Origin: Mesocentrotus franciscanus
Taxonomy: Eukaryota; Echinodermata; Echinoidea; Camarodonta; Strongylocentrotidae
Direction of reading: 5' to 3'
Assembly (NCBI GenBank): GCA_037976565.1
Contig: CP137669.1
Location: 38,094,912 to 38,158,911, forward strand
DNA: 64,000 nucleotides
In this document: positions 25,445-37,898 of the stretch, in pieces
Layout: each line of letters begins with the position of its first letter
Numbering within the stretch: position 1 is the first letter of the stretch
Position numbers and translations under genes: made by a program
Notes under the pieces: generated by a model
Told to the model about the DNA's origin: nothing
Seen by the model: only the letters and a program-made list of their open reading frames with translations
The model's database searches: none

Positions 25445-26117
25445 GGCTGCGTTCAAGCGACACTTTTCCACACTAGAAACGCGTTTTTCAAAGACGTTTA
25501 GTTTAAAACACGGTTGCTTTCAAGCAATTTTTTGTCGTTCGTAAAAATAAACGTGTTTCAAAACGCAGACATGAAATGCTGAAAAAGATGCGTTTTGTAT
25601 AACGTGATTCTGCAGAATCACGCTCGCTAAAAATCGCTTAAACGCAACCGAGATCTCAATCATGATTTTATCATTATCGTGGCCTGCTTCCGGTTTGGGC
25701 AAAAACCGTGTGCCTGCTTTGTGTGCAATTTGCGTACACTAGCACTGTGCATATGCTCTGCTCTGTACTATAATAATTACGGATTGAAATCGACGACGTA
25801 TGTTTTGTCCATGCACCGAGCTACTTTTTACAATTGTAGGACTGTTTCTGCTCGAATAAAATCTTGTGGGTTTAAAGCATCAGCCGACAGTCGACCGTAA
25901 ACAAATTGAGTAAGCGCACACCGAAATTGACATATACTTCCTGGGTCAAACTGAGCAGTGTGATGCGCAGTGGCTGGGCTTGAAATGAGCGAGAATCAGT
26001 GTTGATGGAAAATCGCTTGAACGATCTCCCACATCTGCCGTGTTTTGTAATGGCGTTTTTGATTTGTGATTCATGTTTGTGATTGTAGCTTTTAAAAAAA
26101 TCGCTTTAGCGCACCCC
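25445..26117. mobile_element. Inverted-repeat element, GGCTGCGTTCAAGCGA ends
   Basis: The left end GGCTGCGTTCAAGCGA is mirrored by ATCGCTTTAGCGCACCCC at the right (about 12 of 16 positions). GCGTTT/AAACGC words are frequent inside and there is a GATTCTGCAGAATC palindrome near 25610. The ends resemble the 18429-18867 element. No transposase frame. Confidence 0.5.
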
Positions 26118-26120
26118 TAG

Positions 26121-26418
26121 ACCCCGTTTACCTTGAGAAAAAGGGCCAGGGCCGGGCCGGGCCGCAGCCAGGCCGCGGCCTACTCGGCCCTGCAATTTTG
26201 TGCGTTTACAGTGGCAGGCTCGGCCGCGCATTTGGCCCTGCGTGCGTTTCCAGTGAGAAAAGCCGGGGCCGAGCCGCAGCTTGGCCGCGGCCGAGACTAC
26301 CTCCAGAGCAGGGCCAAATGCGCGGCCACTTTTGGCCTCGCATTTGGCCTTTTGCGCGTTTACAGTGCTAGGCCGGGCCGCAGCTCGGCCCAGCCTTTTT
26401 GCTCACTGTAAACGGGGT
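26121..26418. mobile_element. 298-bp GC-rich MITE with 5-bp CCTAG duplication
   Basis: Inverted ends ACCCCGTTTAC (26121-26131) and GTAAACGGGGT (26408-26418) are flanked on both sides by CCTAG (26116-26120 and 26419-26423), a clean 5-bp target duplication. The interior is packed with GGCC and repeats GCGTTTACAGTG-like motifs at about 26200, 26243 and 26355, reading like subterminal binding sites. It sits directly at the right end of 25445-26117. Open frames across it in several phases are composition artefacts. Confidence 0.8.
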
Positions 26419-26423
26419 CCTAG

Positions 26424-27232
26424 ACTCTCAAGAGAACAACTACAGAGTAAATACAACCAGGGATGTGATCAGACTCAACTCCCTTGTACAACAGCCTGCA
26501 GAAATGAAGTGTTGGTTATGTAAGAGATAATTGTATATTATTTGTACATTTCAACTGGTGATGGACTAGGGTTTTACAATGACTCATACATTTTCTTCTT
26601 GAAAGCCTTAATTGCTTCTTTTATGTTTGATGATGAGCAATGCGAGCAATACAATCAATCAAAATTTCCCCCGAAGAGAATGAATTTTCAAGTGTTGATT
26701 ACTTGAAAATGTTTCCTTCTTTTTTGGTGATCATATGATCAGGCAGCAATTGTTATCATGTACTTGAGATCAAGTTAGGGAACAATGGTTGTTTTATTTT
26801 TCATGGCAGTATGTGCAAGTAATTGAACCTGGTTCATGTAACAATATAATTTCCTTTTGATTATCATAATAATTTTAGTGATAATATTAAGGTAAGTCTG
26901 TAAATTTTACGTCTCATGAGAATGATGAAAAGAGAGCCCCATTATCACGTTGTTTATATGTTCCTCCCTCGTTAATAATGATAACATAGTCATAACATAG
27001 TGATAACATAGTCATAACATAGTGATAAGACAGGGAAGGTTTCATTTTCTCTTGGATCCCATTGTGATTAAAACAGACCAACAAGATAAGTTGTGGATCC
27101 ATTTCATGCATCCAGCACTTTATAATGATACAGAATCCACATTGATATCAAAGACATGTTTTCAAACATCCGGTCATATTCTAAATAATAACCCCTACTA
27201 AAGGAGAAGTCAGACCCCCAAATAAGCTGCTC
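26424..27232. other. No gene seen; short 11-bp tandem repeat
   Basis: AT-rich sequence. Around 26978-27030 an AT(A/G)GT(C/G)ATAAC-type 11-bp motif repeats about five times. No gene. Confidence 0.6.
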
Positions 27233-28164
27233 TTAAAGTGTAAGCCCACCCTGACATTAAGTTGATTTTAATAGAAGCAGAAAAATGAGAGGAACATGTC
27301 AGCAAAAGTTTGAGCAAGTTCCGATTAAAGGTAAAGACCAGTTTTGGAAACGCCCTCTCTCAAATAAATGAATTGGAAGGTCTCATTACCAATCATGTGA
27401 AAGAATATGTCTTGACTAATACGGATGATACAAATTTTGCTGGGAAAGTCGGAAACCGCCTACTAATTGATATATTTGGTAAATTATTATATCTATTGGG
27501 ACCAAATAGATATCGCGCACGTGGTCGTCTAGTCCCATATACATCTTTCTGTGTACAGTGCTTATAACTTTACCAAGAATGGGCCAATTTCTTATCATTT
27601 TGATGATTCCAGAACCTTGCAGTACACACCAATACTTATATGCTAGATGATCAACCTTTTCTGATCGATTCCAAAACGTTTCTTTCACAATGCAATTGCA
27701 TGACCAAAACTGGTCTTTATCTTTAACATCAGAAAAGTATGAATTTTTAAAGTTTTGTGATCAATCAAACACAAATTTGTAACTCTGTGACGTATCTTCT
27801 AAGTTCCCCACCCATTTGTTCTGTACTAAAAAAAAAAATCAGAAATTTTCATTTTCCCTCAAGAAAATGTTCAATCATACATGCACCCTATAATACTGCA
27901 AATATGTGTTTATACAACCCCTGTATGGAAAAAATCTATTCCATCATCAATCACAAACAAAACAAAAGTTTTGTACAAGCAAATTGCAGAGGACCTCGCA
28001 AGATACAACGCAGTGTTGCCAATTCGTATTTGATTGATTGCAACTTCAAAAATTCATTACTTTCTTAATGTAATATGAATTTGCTCAAACTTTCACTGTC
28101 CTGTTCCTCTCATTTTCTGCTTCTATTAAAACCACATTAATACTATGGTGGACTTCCCCTTTAA
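27233..28164. mobile_element. TTAA-type element with ~95-bp terminal inverted repeats, carrying a MITE
   Basis: The left end from TTAAAGTGTAAGCCCACCC to about 27324 is mirrored by about 28070-28164, ending GACTTCCCCTTTAA. Shared blocks include TTTTAATAGAAGCAGAAAA, ATGAGAGGAACA and AGTTTGAGCAA and their complements. TTAA stands at both tips. A family-1 MITE (27325-27726) sits just inside the left repeat. Minus the insert, the element is about 530 bp with no coding frame. Relics of the same family occur at 36220-36382, 49106-49248 and 56574-56960. Confidence 0.82.
27325..27726. mobile_element. TTAA-flanked MITE (family 1), cleanest copy
   Basis: Begins TTAAAGGTAAAGACCAGTTT and ends AAACTGGTCTTTATCTTTAA: a near-perfect inverted repeat of about 23 bp including TTAA. 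If TTAA is the duplicated target, the ends are AGGTAAAGACCAG and CTGGTCTTTATCT, a piggyBac-like arrangement; superfamily is inference. It defines the family seen broken or nested at 3301, 15367, 35443 and 53930. Confidence 0.85.
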
Positions 28165-30030
28165 TGAAAGCATAAAAATCAGAGATGCAGATCAAAAAAG
28201 GTTTGAATCATATATCGCATGGCTCATGAAGTCATTCATTTTGCAATACATATAAATGTACACTATCAGTGTAAATGGGATTTCTACTAAATTTGTTTGT
28301 ACAAAAAATTCCCCAAAATAAGTTATGTCAGAAGAAGTGTCTCAGAAAAAGATTATATCATCTTGAACAGGGTTGCTACTTTCCAGAAATACAAATGTGG
28401 AGGTGTATGTTTTAAGTATCATCCTCCATAGAATGTATTTTTTTCCTGCTTCCCCCTCCCCTTCCTTTGAAACACAGACATCCAAACATAAACCTTGTGT
28501 GAGCTCTGTTTTCTCTGTCCTGAAGTCACATTTGATTTCTAGTTGTTATTTTAATAATTTTTTGGATTCATCAGATTTTCTTCAACTTCTGGTTTCATGT
28601 TTATAATTTTTGAATAATTTTTACAATTTATTGGATTCTTCAGACTTTCTTCAACTTCTACTTTCATTTTTTATTTTTTTATAATTTGTATAATTTTTGA
28701 AATTTATTGCATTCATCAGATTTTTGTCAACTTTCAATTTCACTTTCATTTTTCTGCTTATTTTCAGAGGTAGGCTTCCCCTTTAAATGTAGGCATATAT
28801 ACCTTATGTCCTTTGGGATATCAAAAATGATTTGATTTATGATTTATGTTTTGAGATGTGAAATATCTCTCCATCTATGATCCTCTTAGCTCTTGTCCCT
28901 TGACATTTAAAGTGGGTGGATCTAAGACTCCATTGTCATTCTCATTCCCATGTGAGAGGGTTCAAAAGTAAGGACTATATATATATATTCAGAGTGTTCC
29001 AGTTCTTGGAACCAAATATGTACCACCGGAACTAAATCATGCCATGTGCTGGATTACTATAAAATCAAACATTTTTGGCAAATTGTTTTAGGACAGTCAT
29101 TTTCACAACAAAAACTTTCGTCATTGCAAAAAATTAGTATTGCGTCAATTGTGATTCAGTTGTTTACTGGCAGGAAACCTTCATAGATATGAAATACTCA
29201 CAACATTTGTGAAGACTTCAAGCATGCAAATACTTCTGACTTTATAGTATAACCTACACACAACTCTCTGAATGCAAAGGACTGGAAATTCACTTTTCTA
29301 GGAGTCATGTTAGGGGTCACTTTGTTTCAGAGTTAAATCCACTTCAAAAGTATAGTTGAATCCTCTCCAAACTGTTGGTCTGAATTATTCATTTGAGAGT
29401 GGGTTCCACTATTTGTGTGCGTGTATGTTTCCCATCCAAAAATGATCCTCGATATGACTCATAAAATAATGGATTTCCACTCCTGTATATTTAGAGAATT
29501 TTGTGTAATAAAGAACTCTGGCTAGCAGCATACCTGACACAGTTTTGTTTCAGCACTCAAATCGAGTGATTCATTGATGTGATTGAACTGAGATCACTCT
29601 ATATTTTTCTAGTGAGAATGGGCCAAGTTCGAAAAAAGAATGGGGTAGATTGCTATCTCAAAAATAATTCAGGAAATAATTCCTTAAATCTACTTATACC
29701 AATGTAGGCATGCCTTGAGTAAATTTATATAACAAGAACCTCATAAGATTTTGATGATTATCAAAATATTATCTGATTATAACTGTTCATGCCTGAAATG
29801 CCTAGTCTGTTCTGTTTAGGTATAAATGTATATTCAAATTTCCGCAATGATTGCAATTATTTCATATGATTTATAGCAGCATTTTAATGATGCATATGTT
29901 TGTTTGAAAAAAATAAGTGACAGAGATTCTCTTCAGAGTTTATAGACTAAGCAGGGTAATGAGATGAGATTTCCTGGTTTAAGTCTGCCCCTCCACTGAA
30001 TACTGTGGTATAACTCCATGAGAGTTTTTG
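28165..30030. other. No gene seen; three-unit AT-rich tandem repeat
   Basis: A ~72-bp unit beginning GGATTCATCAGATTTTCTTC recurs at about 28563, 28634 and 28708. Another TTTAAAT-type end (GGCTTCCCCTTTAAAT, near 28770-28785) resembles the 27233 family. The rest is AT-rich without a gene. Confidence 0.55.
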
Positions 30031-31347
30031 ACCCCGTTCTCACTCACTCCCTGGACTAATCTAGGCTAGACCGATCTAGGCTAGATCGGTCTAACGGTGA
30101 GTGTGAATGGACAACCATGCCAGGAAGCGATCATCTGGACCGATCCCGAAGATCACTTCGTGATGTGGTCTTCTGGGCTGGTTCGCTTCCTACACCGCTC
30201 CAGACCACTCCAGACCGATCTAGCATGCAGTGCAAGGAAGCGATCTTCAACCGGAAGTGAGTGTGTTTTGGTAGGAAAGTAATGAAAGAGAGAAAGAGAT
30301 TACAGTACAAGAATATAAACAGAGAATAATATAAAGGAAAAGATTGAGAAAAAAGTGATAGAATGATAAAAACAAAGAATAACATAAGAGAAGGTGATAG
30401 AAGAAAGAAACAAAGAATAAAATAAGGATGACAGAAAGAGAAAGTGATAGAATGATAAAACAAAGAATAACATAAGAAAAGGTAATAGAAGGAACAAACA
30501 AAGGATAGCGTAAGGAAAGATAGGAAGAGAAAATAATAGATTAATAAAAACATAGAATAACATAAGAGAAGGTGCTAGAAGGTAAAACAAGGAATAACAC
30601 AAGGAAAGACAGAAAGAGAAAGTGATAGAATGATAAAACAAAGAATAATATAAGAGAAGGTGATAGAAGGAAAAACAGAATAACATAAGGAATGATAGGA
30701 AGAAAATAATAGAAAGATAAAAATAAAGAATTACATAAGAAAAGGTGATAGAAGGAAGAAACAAAGAATAACATGAAGAAAGATAGAAAGAAAAAATGAT
30801 AGAATGATAACAAGCAATAACATAAGAGATGAAAGAAGAAAAAACAAAGAATAACATAAGGAAAGACTGAAAGAGAAAATGATAAAGAATAGATAATGGA
30901 AAGATAGAAGAGAAGATGAAAGATAGAAAAACAAAGAATAATATAAGAAAAACACCAAAAAAAATGATAGAATGATAAAAAATGATGAAGAATATCATGA
31001 GATATGAAAGAAGGAAAACAAAGAATATTATACAGAAAGATAGAAAGAGAAGGTGATAGAATGGTAAAGATAAAGGATAAGAAAGGGAAAGATAATAATA
31101 AAAAATGAATAGTAATTTTGTGATGGAAACCAAACAAACCATGACTTACAGGCCACTGTAAATACATTTTGATTACGTGAGAAAATGACCCGTGCTATCA
31201 TAGGAACGGTTCCTGTTGCTATGGAATAACGTGTCTCATCAGGGTAAAAAATTACGGTGAGTGTGAACATAAACAAACCGTACCTCTGGAGCGATCCAAT
31301 GGATCGATCTAGCGTAGATCGGTCCAGGAAGTGAGTGAGAATGGGGT
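30031..31347. mobile_element. 1.3-kb inverted-repeat element with purine-rich tandem interior
   Basis: Terminal inverted repeats at 30031-30056 and 31322-31347 match at 24 of 26 positions (ACCCCGTTCTCACTCACT... versus its complement). ACGGTGAGTGTGAA occurs as a direct subterminal repeat at 30094-30107 and 31254-31267, and CTAGGCTAGACCGATCTAGG-type palindromes lie near the left end. Between about 30290 and 31110 the interior is a purine-rich tandem array built on GTGATAGAATGATAAAACA and AAGAATAACATAAG phrases. No transposase and no clear target duplication. Confidence 0.75.
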
Positions 31348-34300
31348 GTAAGCCTCCTTTAAGATACAATTCTCCTGACTGAAAATCATATTTCACAAAA
31401 TTCAGAATCCTTTGATATTGCTCAAATTTTGAAGAGTGGAGAGCAGAAATTGCCTCTTGTATCATAAAAGGCAAATTACATTATTACTCAAACAGTGGTG
31501 AGGACTTTGGTGTTGAAGGTGTATATATGTACAGTTAACAGCTAAATTATTTATACCCCTTGTACAATTTGATGTTTTTTTTCATAACTCAAGAATGAAA
31601 GGTGGACTGGTTTAGTTGAATACTGTTAGATGTAAGCTTTAAAGTGTCCCATTCTCAAGAAACATATAAATCGGGACAAATACATTTTCACTTACTTAAA
31701 AGTATGACAAAACTTGATTATATGTTCAATAATTTAGCTGTTAAAAGTATAAGGATAAATAAAATTATGTTTTTTCTGAAGTCGGTGCTTGAATTTTCAC
31801 ACTTTCATAATTTTTTTCTTCAGTTTTCACCAAATTTCAGATTCTTCACATACACAGTATTGTCTAACTAAATATAATTAGAAGGGGTATTGGAAGAATT
31901 TTAAATTTCCATAGGTCGTAAAGATTTCATCAATGTACAGAATTTTCATTTAAGAGCTGTGAAGGTTGTGGGAATGAAATCAGATCTAGGAAACTGGAGT
32001 ATTGTGCGGTTTCCTGAGAACTATAGAATATATAAAGAGGAAGTCATTATCGGAAGCTAGGATTGACATAGGAAGCCTTTCTTGAGTGATCTTTAATGGC
32101 TTGCCATTGTCAGACTGAGGGGAGGGTGGGGGAGGAGGGGTGCAGAAGCCACATGCCCCTCTAATGTTTGGCCAACTCCTGAAGTAAGCTCAGTCTTTTG
32201 AAAATGAGAGGGGTCATAAGTATAAAGAAAACATTAGACTTAAGGCCCTTTTTCATTCTCAACCAACATTTTGAGCCTGCCCCCTCCTTTTCTTTCCCTC
32301 ATGATGAAGCATTTATGTATAATATAGCGTCTGCCATTATTTCCAAAGTTTATTTTAATGTTAAGCTAGCAAAATCTGCTAACTGTTATTGAATGCCATG
32401 AAAAGGTGGTAATACATGTGATTTTCACCATAATTTATAATCAATACATACATACATAATATATATACATGTATTTTCCTTTTGGGTTATAGAACAAAAT
32501 CCAGAGCCTAATAAATAATAAACCTATTCATTTTGTCATTACCATTTGACTATACAAATGAGTCACAATTATTCATGTCGTATCTGATGTCTCTAGAATT
32601 AGAACGACAGAATACTTTGTACTTGTACGTCTATATACTTATGTCTATATAATTTTTAGTTATACATGTAATGAATTAACCTATAATCAGACACACATAA
32701 AAAGATTTTCTACATATACCATACATTAACATGCTCTTGTTTGCTGAAATGCATGCATGTCACTGAGGGACTCTGTTTGATTTTCAAATAGATTGGACGG
32801 AAATGTCTCTTGTCCCTAGCAAACAACAGGACAGTCATTTCCATTTTGATACTGTCGGCATAATGATGGTAGTAACTGCTAATATGAAGTGCTACATCAT
32901 CATCAGGTTGTAGCCAAGTCATTTAATATCAAAGAAGCCCTGTTCATATCAACATGTACCTCTATCCAGTGTGTATAGGCAAGATATTTTCATTTGTGGC
33001 TGGTTATATTAGCAAGGCATATACTGCAATATTTCTATAGTGCCCTTGTTCATCGTCACATCGGTGATGTTATGGTTTTTGCTACATTTTGCATGTATGC
33101 TGTCCTTTGTGCATTGTGCTAAGGGATAGAAATATCTTAAATTTCCTTCAATCAAACATGATGTTTGTGCAGCTAGAGTAAAATTCTAAAGTATGCAAGT
33201 GCATCTTGACATCAGGACAGTGTATTGATATAAATGTCAATACAGAAGATATGATTGCAAAGAAAATGACACTATGGACAATTGATTAGTCTTCATACTC
33301 AGACATTAGATCATTGTCTACCAGGAAGGTTTCAAGTAGAAAGTTGCAATTGCTATTAAAGCAAATCAAGATTCTTGTCTTGACCAATTAAGTTTTGCAA
33401 TAGTAACTTACTAGATCTGCATTTTACTTTATCCAGTCATGCCATTCGAGTCGGGTTCTTAGACTAGCAAATGTTGAACAGTCAGACTGCAGCGCGTATA
33501 CTAACGAGGCTTACGGTGAATATTTATTCAGCATCTCGTTTGCAAACTTGATTGATTTGCGTGCACAGAACTGAGCGTGAATTTCAGGGTGATTTTGTGA
33601 TGATAGAGAGCGTTATCTTCAGTTGTATTGGCAGAATGCAATAATTTCTGATTCTTCAGAATTTGCTTTTCATTTCTATATCTAATTTAACATTATCCAT
33701 AATTTGTTAAGTATTATTTTCACATTATGAATTGCCTGTAATTTTGCAACTTTTACACCAGCCATTTTGCATAGTGATTTGAGTTTGTTGTTCCTGACCC
33801 AGCTTCAAAAGCAAATTGTATAATTTGAATGGTTTACCAGAGAAATTATTTCAGTGAACAAAATATGTCAAGTTGAAATTGACGCAAAGATGTATTCTTG
33901 GAAAATTTTAATACGCATTTAGCATAAAAATACAAAATATTTAAATCAAACACTTAAATAATTCTAAGCTGGCACGAAATTATGCCTATTGCATGAAGTT
34001 TGGTTTATGTCAGGACCCAGCTGGCTCTCCCAGGAGGCTAGCTAGGGGCGGTATTCTGAAAACCGTTGTTTATGAATATAAATTAATAAATGGACATGAA
34101 TTATCACGCGCTGCGAATTGACTGTAAAGCAACAGATTTCTCAATATCACTGAAGACTTGTTCACAAATGGTCATTTTTTTTTTTGGGGCCACGTTTAAA
34201 TGAAAGGCAACTGGGGATGAAAAAAAAGCTGTGAACAGTGAAGGCCCTGTGCACACTTGCTTATCTGTATGTTATAGAGAAGTGAAGGACACCCCTTTGA

Positions 34301-35167
34301 CATTCTAAATAGCCTCTGTGGTTTACCATAATGAATTTGGCTTAATTAGGGTCATTATGGCATGATGAATGATATGGGCCCTCCATGAGTCTAGAATGAA
34401 TGTAGTCAGGCAAATGAGAAAATGTTAATCCGTCCTTTTACTGCAAACCATCTGAGGTAGATGTTAAAGAACTCTTGCATTTTCCACCAAACAGCACTGA
34501 AAGAGGAGAGGGAAAGAGCTCGAAAGATGCATTGCATATAAAATAGCTCCAGGCAAGATAGAGGATCAAAGGAAAAATACATATCTTATATCTTCATTAA
34601 AGAGGGGAGAAGGGAGAAGATAAATGAAGGAGTGGGGGAGTAAGATTGGATATGAAGAAATTATGTTTGAAATAACATTTCTGTTAAACAGCTTTAGAAG
34701 ATCAAACTTCACATCATGATGTATGGTAAAGATGTGTAATAATACCCACCATGGAGAATTGGTGTTGTGTGAATGAAGAAAGTTAATATATATCCCAACA
34801 TTATTTTTGATAAGTTAAATTAGTATTAAATGCTTCTATCATTGTTGTGGAAGTAGCATTTCTAATATAGATGTTACTTAATTCTAGATAAATTCCAAAA
34901 TTTGTGACAATTATATATTGCATTTCAAATTGAGCAAAATCTATTATATACTACTTCCTTATAGTGGCAATAGGTATCTAAAGGAACTTGTAACTGTGAC
35001 AAATACATACTTTTCTCAATAATCTTCAGGGATGCAGTGAATAAAACATATTTTTGCTAGTGCTTGTTAACCTCTTAAAAAGGTTTTAGCATTACTCATG
35101 TAGTGTAAAAATATTTATTCTACAAGTGCATAGTAAATGAAATTGTAAGTCATTCATGTGCTAAAAT
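31348..35167. other. No gene seen
   Basis: AT-rich sequence. Isolated transposon-like scraps such as GGGGCGGTATTCTGAAAACC at about 34046 have no visible partner. No exon, RNA gene or tandem array supported. Confidence 0.55.
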
Positions 35168-35256
35168 GTGGAGCGCCAGGAGTGTCAAGACTGATAAACA
35201 TGAGCGCTATACAAGAACCTGCTGTTATTATTATCATTATGATTATTATTAATAAA
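35168..35256 (+). mobile_element. SINE 3'-tail-like fragment
   Basis: GGAGCGCCAGG...ATGAGCGCTATACAAGAACC runs into a (TTATTA)n-type tail, the usual end of marine invertebrate SINEs. The head of the element is not recognised. Confidence 0.4.
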
Positions 35257-35442
35257 TGTTCTAGAATCACCAGAATAGTAATAAAATGACTATATCTTGC
35301 TAGAAGTACAGACAAGGAAAATCACAGCACACAGATATGTGTAACATGCATGTCGAACTAAACTTTCCCATGTGACATCAAAATTTGGTCCAATGTTTTA
35401 ATCAATTTCTATATTAGAAATATGACTAGTAACAGATAAAGG

Positions 35443-35677
35443 TTGCGGACCACGTACAACTTTCATGCCACCTGTTTGTGCAGTCCCATATTCACATTAT
35501 TGTGTACAGTGATCTTTAGCAAACTGGGCCAATTTTGTATCATTTTGATAATTCCAAAACCTCACAGTGTATATACACCAAATTTCTCTGCTACATGATA
35601 AGCCTTTTCCAATCCTTTCCACCACAGAGTTTCTTTCTCAATGCAATTGCATGAACAGAACTCAACTTTCTCTTTAA
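35443..35677. mobile_element. Degraded family-1 MITE fragment
   Basis: Right half of the 27325-27726 family in the same orientation, with many substitutions. Conserved phrases include GTCCCATAT, TGTGTACAGTG, GGGCCAATTT, TCATTTTGAT and the end GAACTCAACTTTCTCTTTAA. The left end is missing. Confidence 0.65.
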
Positions 35678-36219
35678 GAATGATTTATGATTATTAATAC
35701 ATAAATGGAGTGTGTTCAATCAGACCTTGTTTGATGAATCAATATAGCAGTAATGAATGTTACCAGCTCTATTTTCCTTCACACCACATTCAGACTGTCT
35801 GAAGCCAATCAGCACAAATTTGATTCCAATTTTGGTATGGTTGCTAGATTGTTACTTCAAATTAGCTTGCCAAGTTTGAAGGATGCAATCCATTACCCAA
35901 AACTGAGAAACTAAGAAATAAAATATCCTGCTCTTAATTTGTCAGTAATATATATAAATCGATGTGGGATGAAGAATCTAACTAGTCCTAATTAACAACT
36001 TTTTTTCTTCCAATTCCAAAAGAATGAAGGGCTATCATTAATGGATGTATGACGCTTGAATAGACCTGTTTAGTAACATATTCAAATTTTATGCATAAAT
36101 TTTAAGCAAAGGTTGTACTTTACAACCTGAAAGCTTACCCAAGGCTTGCCTGACATAGCAACAAATAATGTATGCAGACTGGATTCAAAGTATTCAACAG
36201 AAGGTGCCGTACATGAGGC
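35678..36219. other. No gene seen
   Basis: AT-rich sequence without recognisable features. Confidence 0.55.
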
Positions 36220-36382
36220 AAATCTCACAGTTGCCAAATTATTTTTGATTGAAGACACATTACAAATTCATGGTTTTCTTATCCTATATTGTATTTTCCT
36301 CAAACAATCACTAATCTGTTTCTCACATTTTCTGCCACATGTTATGTAAACCAACTTAGTATTAGGGTAGACTTCCCCTTAA
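36220..36382. mobile_element. Relic of the 27233-type element, right end
   Basis: Contains CACAGTTGCCAAATT, GATTGAAGACACATTAC, TTTCTCACATTTTCTGCC and the end GGGTAGACTTCCCCTTAAG. These parallel the right half of 27233-28164. Confidence 0.55.
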
Positions 36383-37128
36383 GTTAATACAGGTTGGAGT
36401 AGAGGAAGGTTATGGAAAATGCTAGTGGATCCGATTTTAGTCTATGAGCTTACTGATTTACAGACTGATGCTGCTCTGTTTACAGTGTATGGTCTCTAAG
36501 ATGGTCCCCTTATGCTCATGTTCTTAAAGCATTAGCAGGTAATTTAAGAGAGGTGCGCATCCATTAAGGAATTAGTCTCAGTGCTCTTACAGAGCTTAAA
36601 TGGGGAGGTGAAAAGAGAAAGAGGTGAATGAGAAATTACTGATTTAATAAAGAACTAGCAGGACCCGTGGAAAATCCACGGGATTCTAGGGAGGGTGGGA
36701 GGGGGGGTTGTAAGGCCTACTTTTTATCATTTTATAATTTTCTTCTTCTTTTCATTAATATTTTACTTGTTAGAATACCAACCTTTTGTTTGCTGTCCCA
36801 TGTATCATTTTGAATTTTTAAAATTTTTTTATCTGAATCATGTAATAAAACTTGAAAATTGGAAGAAAACAGTGAAAGCAATAATTTGTTATTAAAATTG
36901 ATGCAGATATTTTAGACTTTACTTTCGTTTTCACTTTCGTTATTTACGATTATTGTTGTCACTTCGTTCCTATTATTCTCACTATCCCTTTCCCGGATCC
37001 TCACTCTCGTTATCTATACAAATATTGTTCTCATGCACGCTTCACTCCCATTATCATTTTGGTTATTTTCACACATTACTAAGTTAATTTAGTCCTACAA
37101 TGAAATAATATACAAATATACAAATATA
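36383..37128. other. No gene seen; short hairpin
   Basis: AT-rich sequence. A small perfect hairpin, CCCGTGGA-AAA-TCCACGGG, lies at 36664-36682 after AACTAGCAGGA; it resembles a transposon tip but has no partner. Confidence 0.45.
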
Positions 37129-37316
37129 CAAATAAACAATGACACTCGAAGTGACTCGAGGATCTATAGCTAAAACTATTCGCATAGAAGGAACATCAAA
37201 TCGTATTATATTCTCCCGAGGGCCATCGCGGCCCGAGAGAGAACATTACCATTGATGTTCCTGAGTGGGAATAGCTAGTTTTAGCTTGTTCCGAGAATGA
37301 GTCATTGTATATTTGT
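37129..37316. mobile_element. ~188-bp foldback element
   Basis: Left arm (37129-37199, from ACAAATAAACAATGAC to GAAGGAACATCAA) and right arm (37252-37316, from TTGATGTTCC to CATTGTATATTTGT) form an imperfect inverted repeat of about 65-70 bp around a GGGCCATCGCGGCCC-like centre. Confidence 0.65.
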
Positions 37317-37898
37317 TTTATATTCCTTCCACTTGTAGGCCTATCATTCCTTGGACACTTCTGTAATAGCATGGACCGTACTCACATTCACATCACATTC
37401 AATAAAGAAATAAATTAAAGAAAACAACAATTGCACGGCTCAAACATGAAACATTGAATGATCTAAATACACGCTATACAGGTACAGCAGTAGAGTGGTG
37501 CAGTTACCGCACAGGGTAAATTGCATGGCGTGAGCGCCGTGACTGGCCCGCCACCGTGGGAGTTGCCCGTGCGGAGGCATTTGAAATTACGTAAGCTCAC
37601 TGAATTTACCTTCGTCAGTTATATGGTCTCGATAATTACAATCTATTTGCGTTATTATTGTTTTGATTTTAATGTAGTTTCCATGAAAAGACAAATAAAG
37701 CAGAAGCTTTGACTATGATTATGTTGGCATGGTTCACAGAATTTGTATCAATATTTTCAAAGTAAAAATTTTACGCGAAAAATCGGACGGTTTGTGCCAA
37801 TATATTGTAGCAGTTGCATGCACGAATTAACTCAACTGTGTGTGTGAGCGTAGAACCAACAACATATTACGTTCTCGTCAGTTTCGCTGCTGCATATA
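37317..37898. other. No gene seen
   Basis: Mixed-composition sequence with a short CG-rich patch around 37520-37575. No gene supported. Confidence 0.5.

Noticed and set aside
26133..26523. Ala/Gly/Arg-rich frames
   Set aside because: They lie in the GC-rich MITE and follow base composition; open in several phases at once.
30300..31142. 280-codon minus-strand frame rich in Leu, Phe and Ser
   Set aside because: It is the translation of a purine-rich tandem array inside a transposon; no domain and no codon structure.
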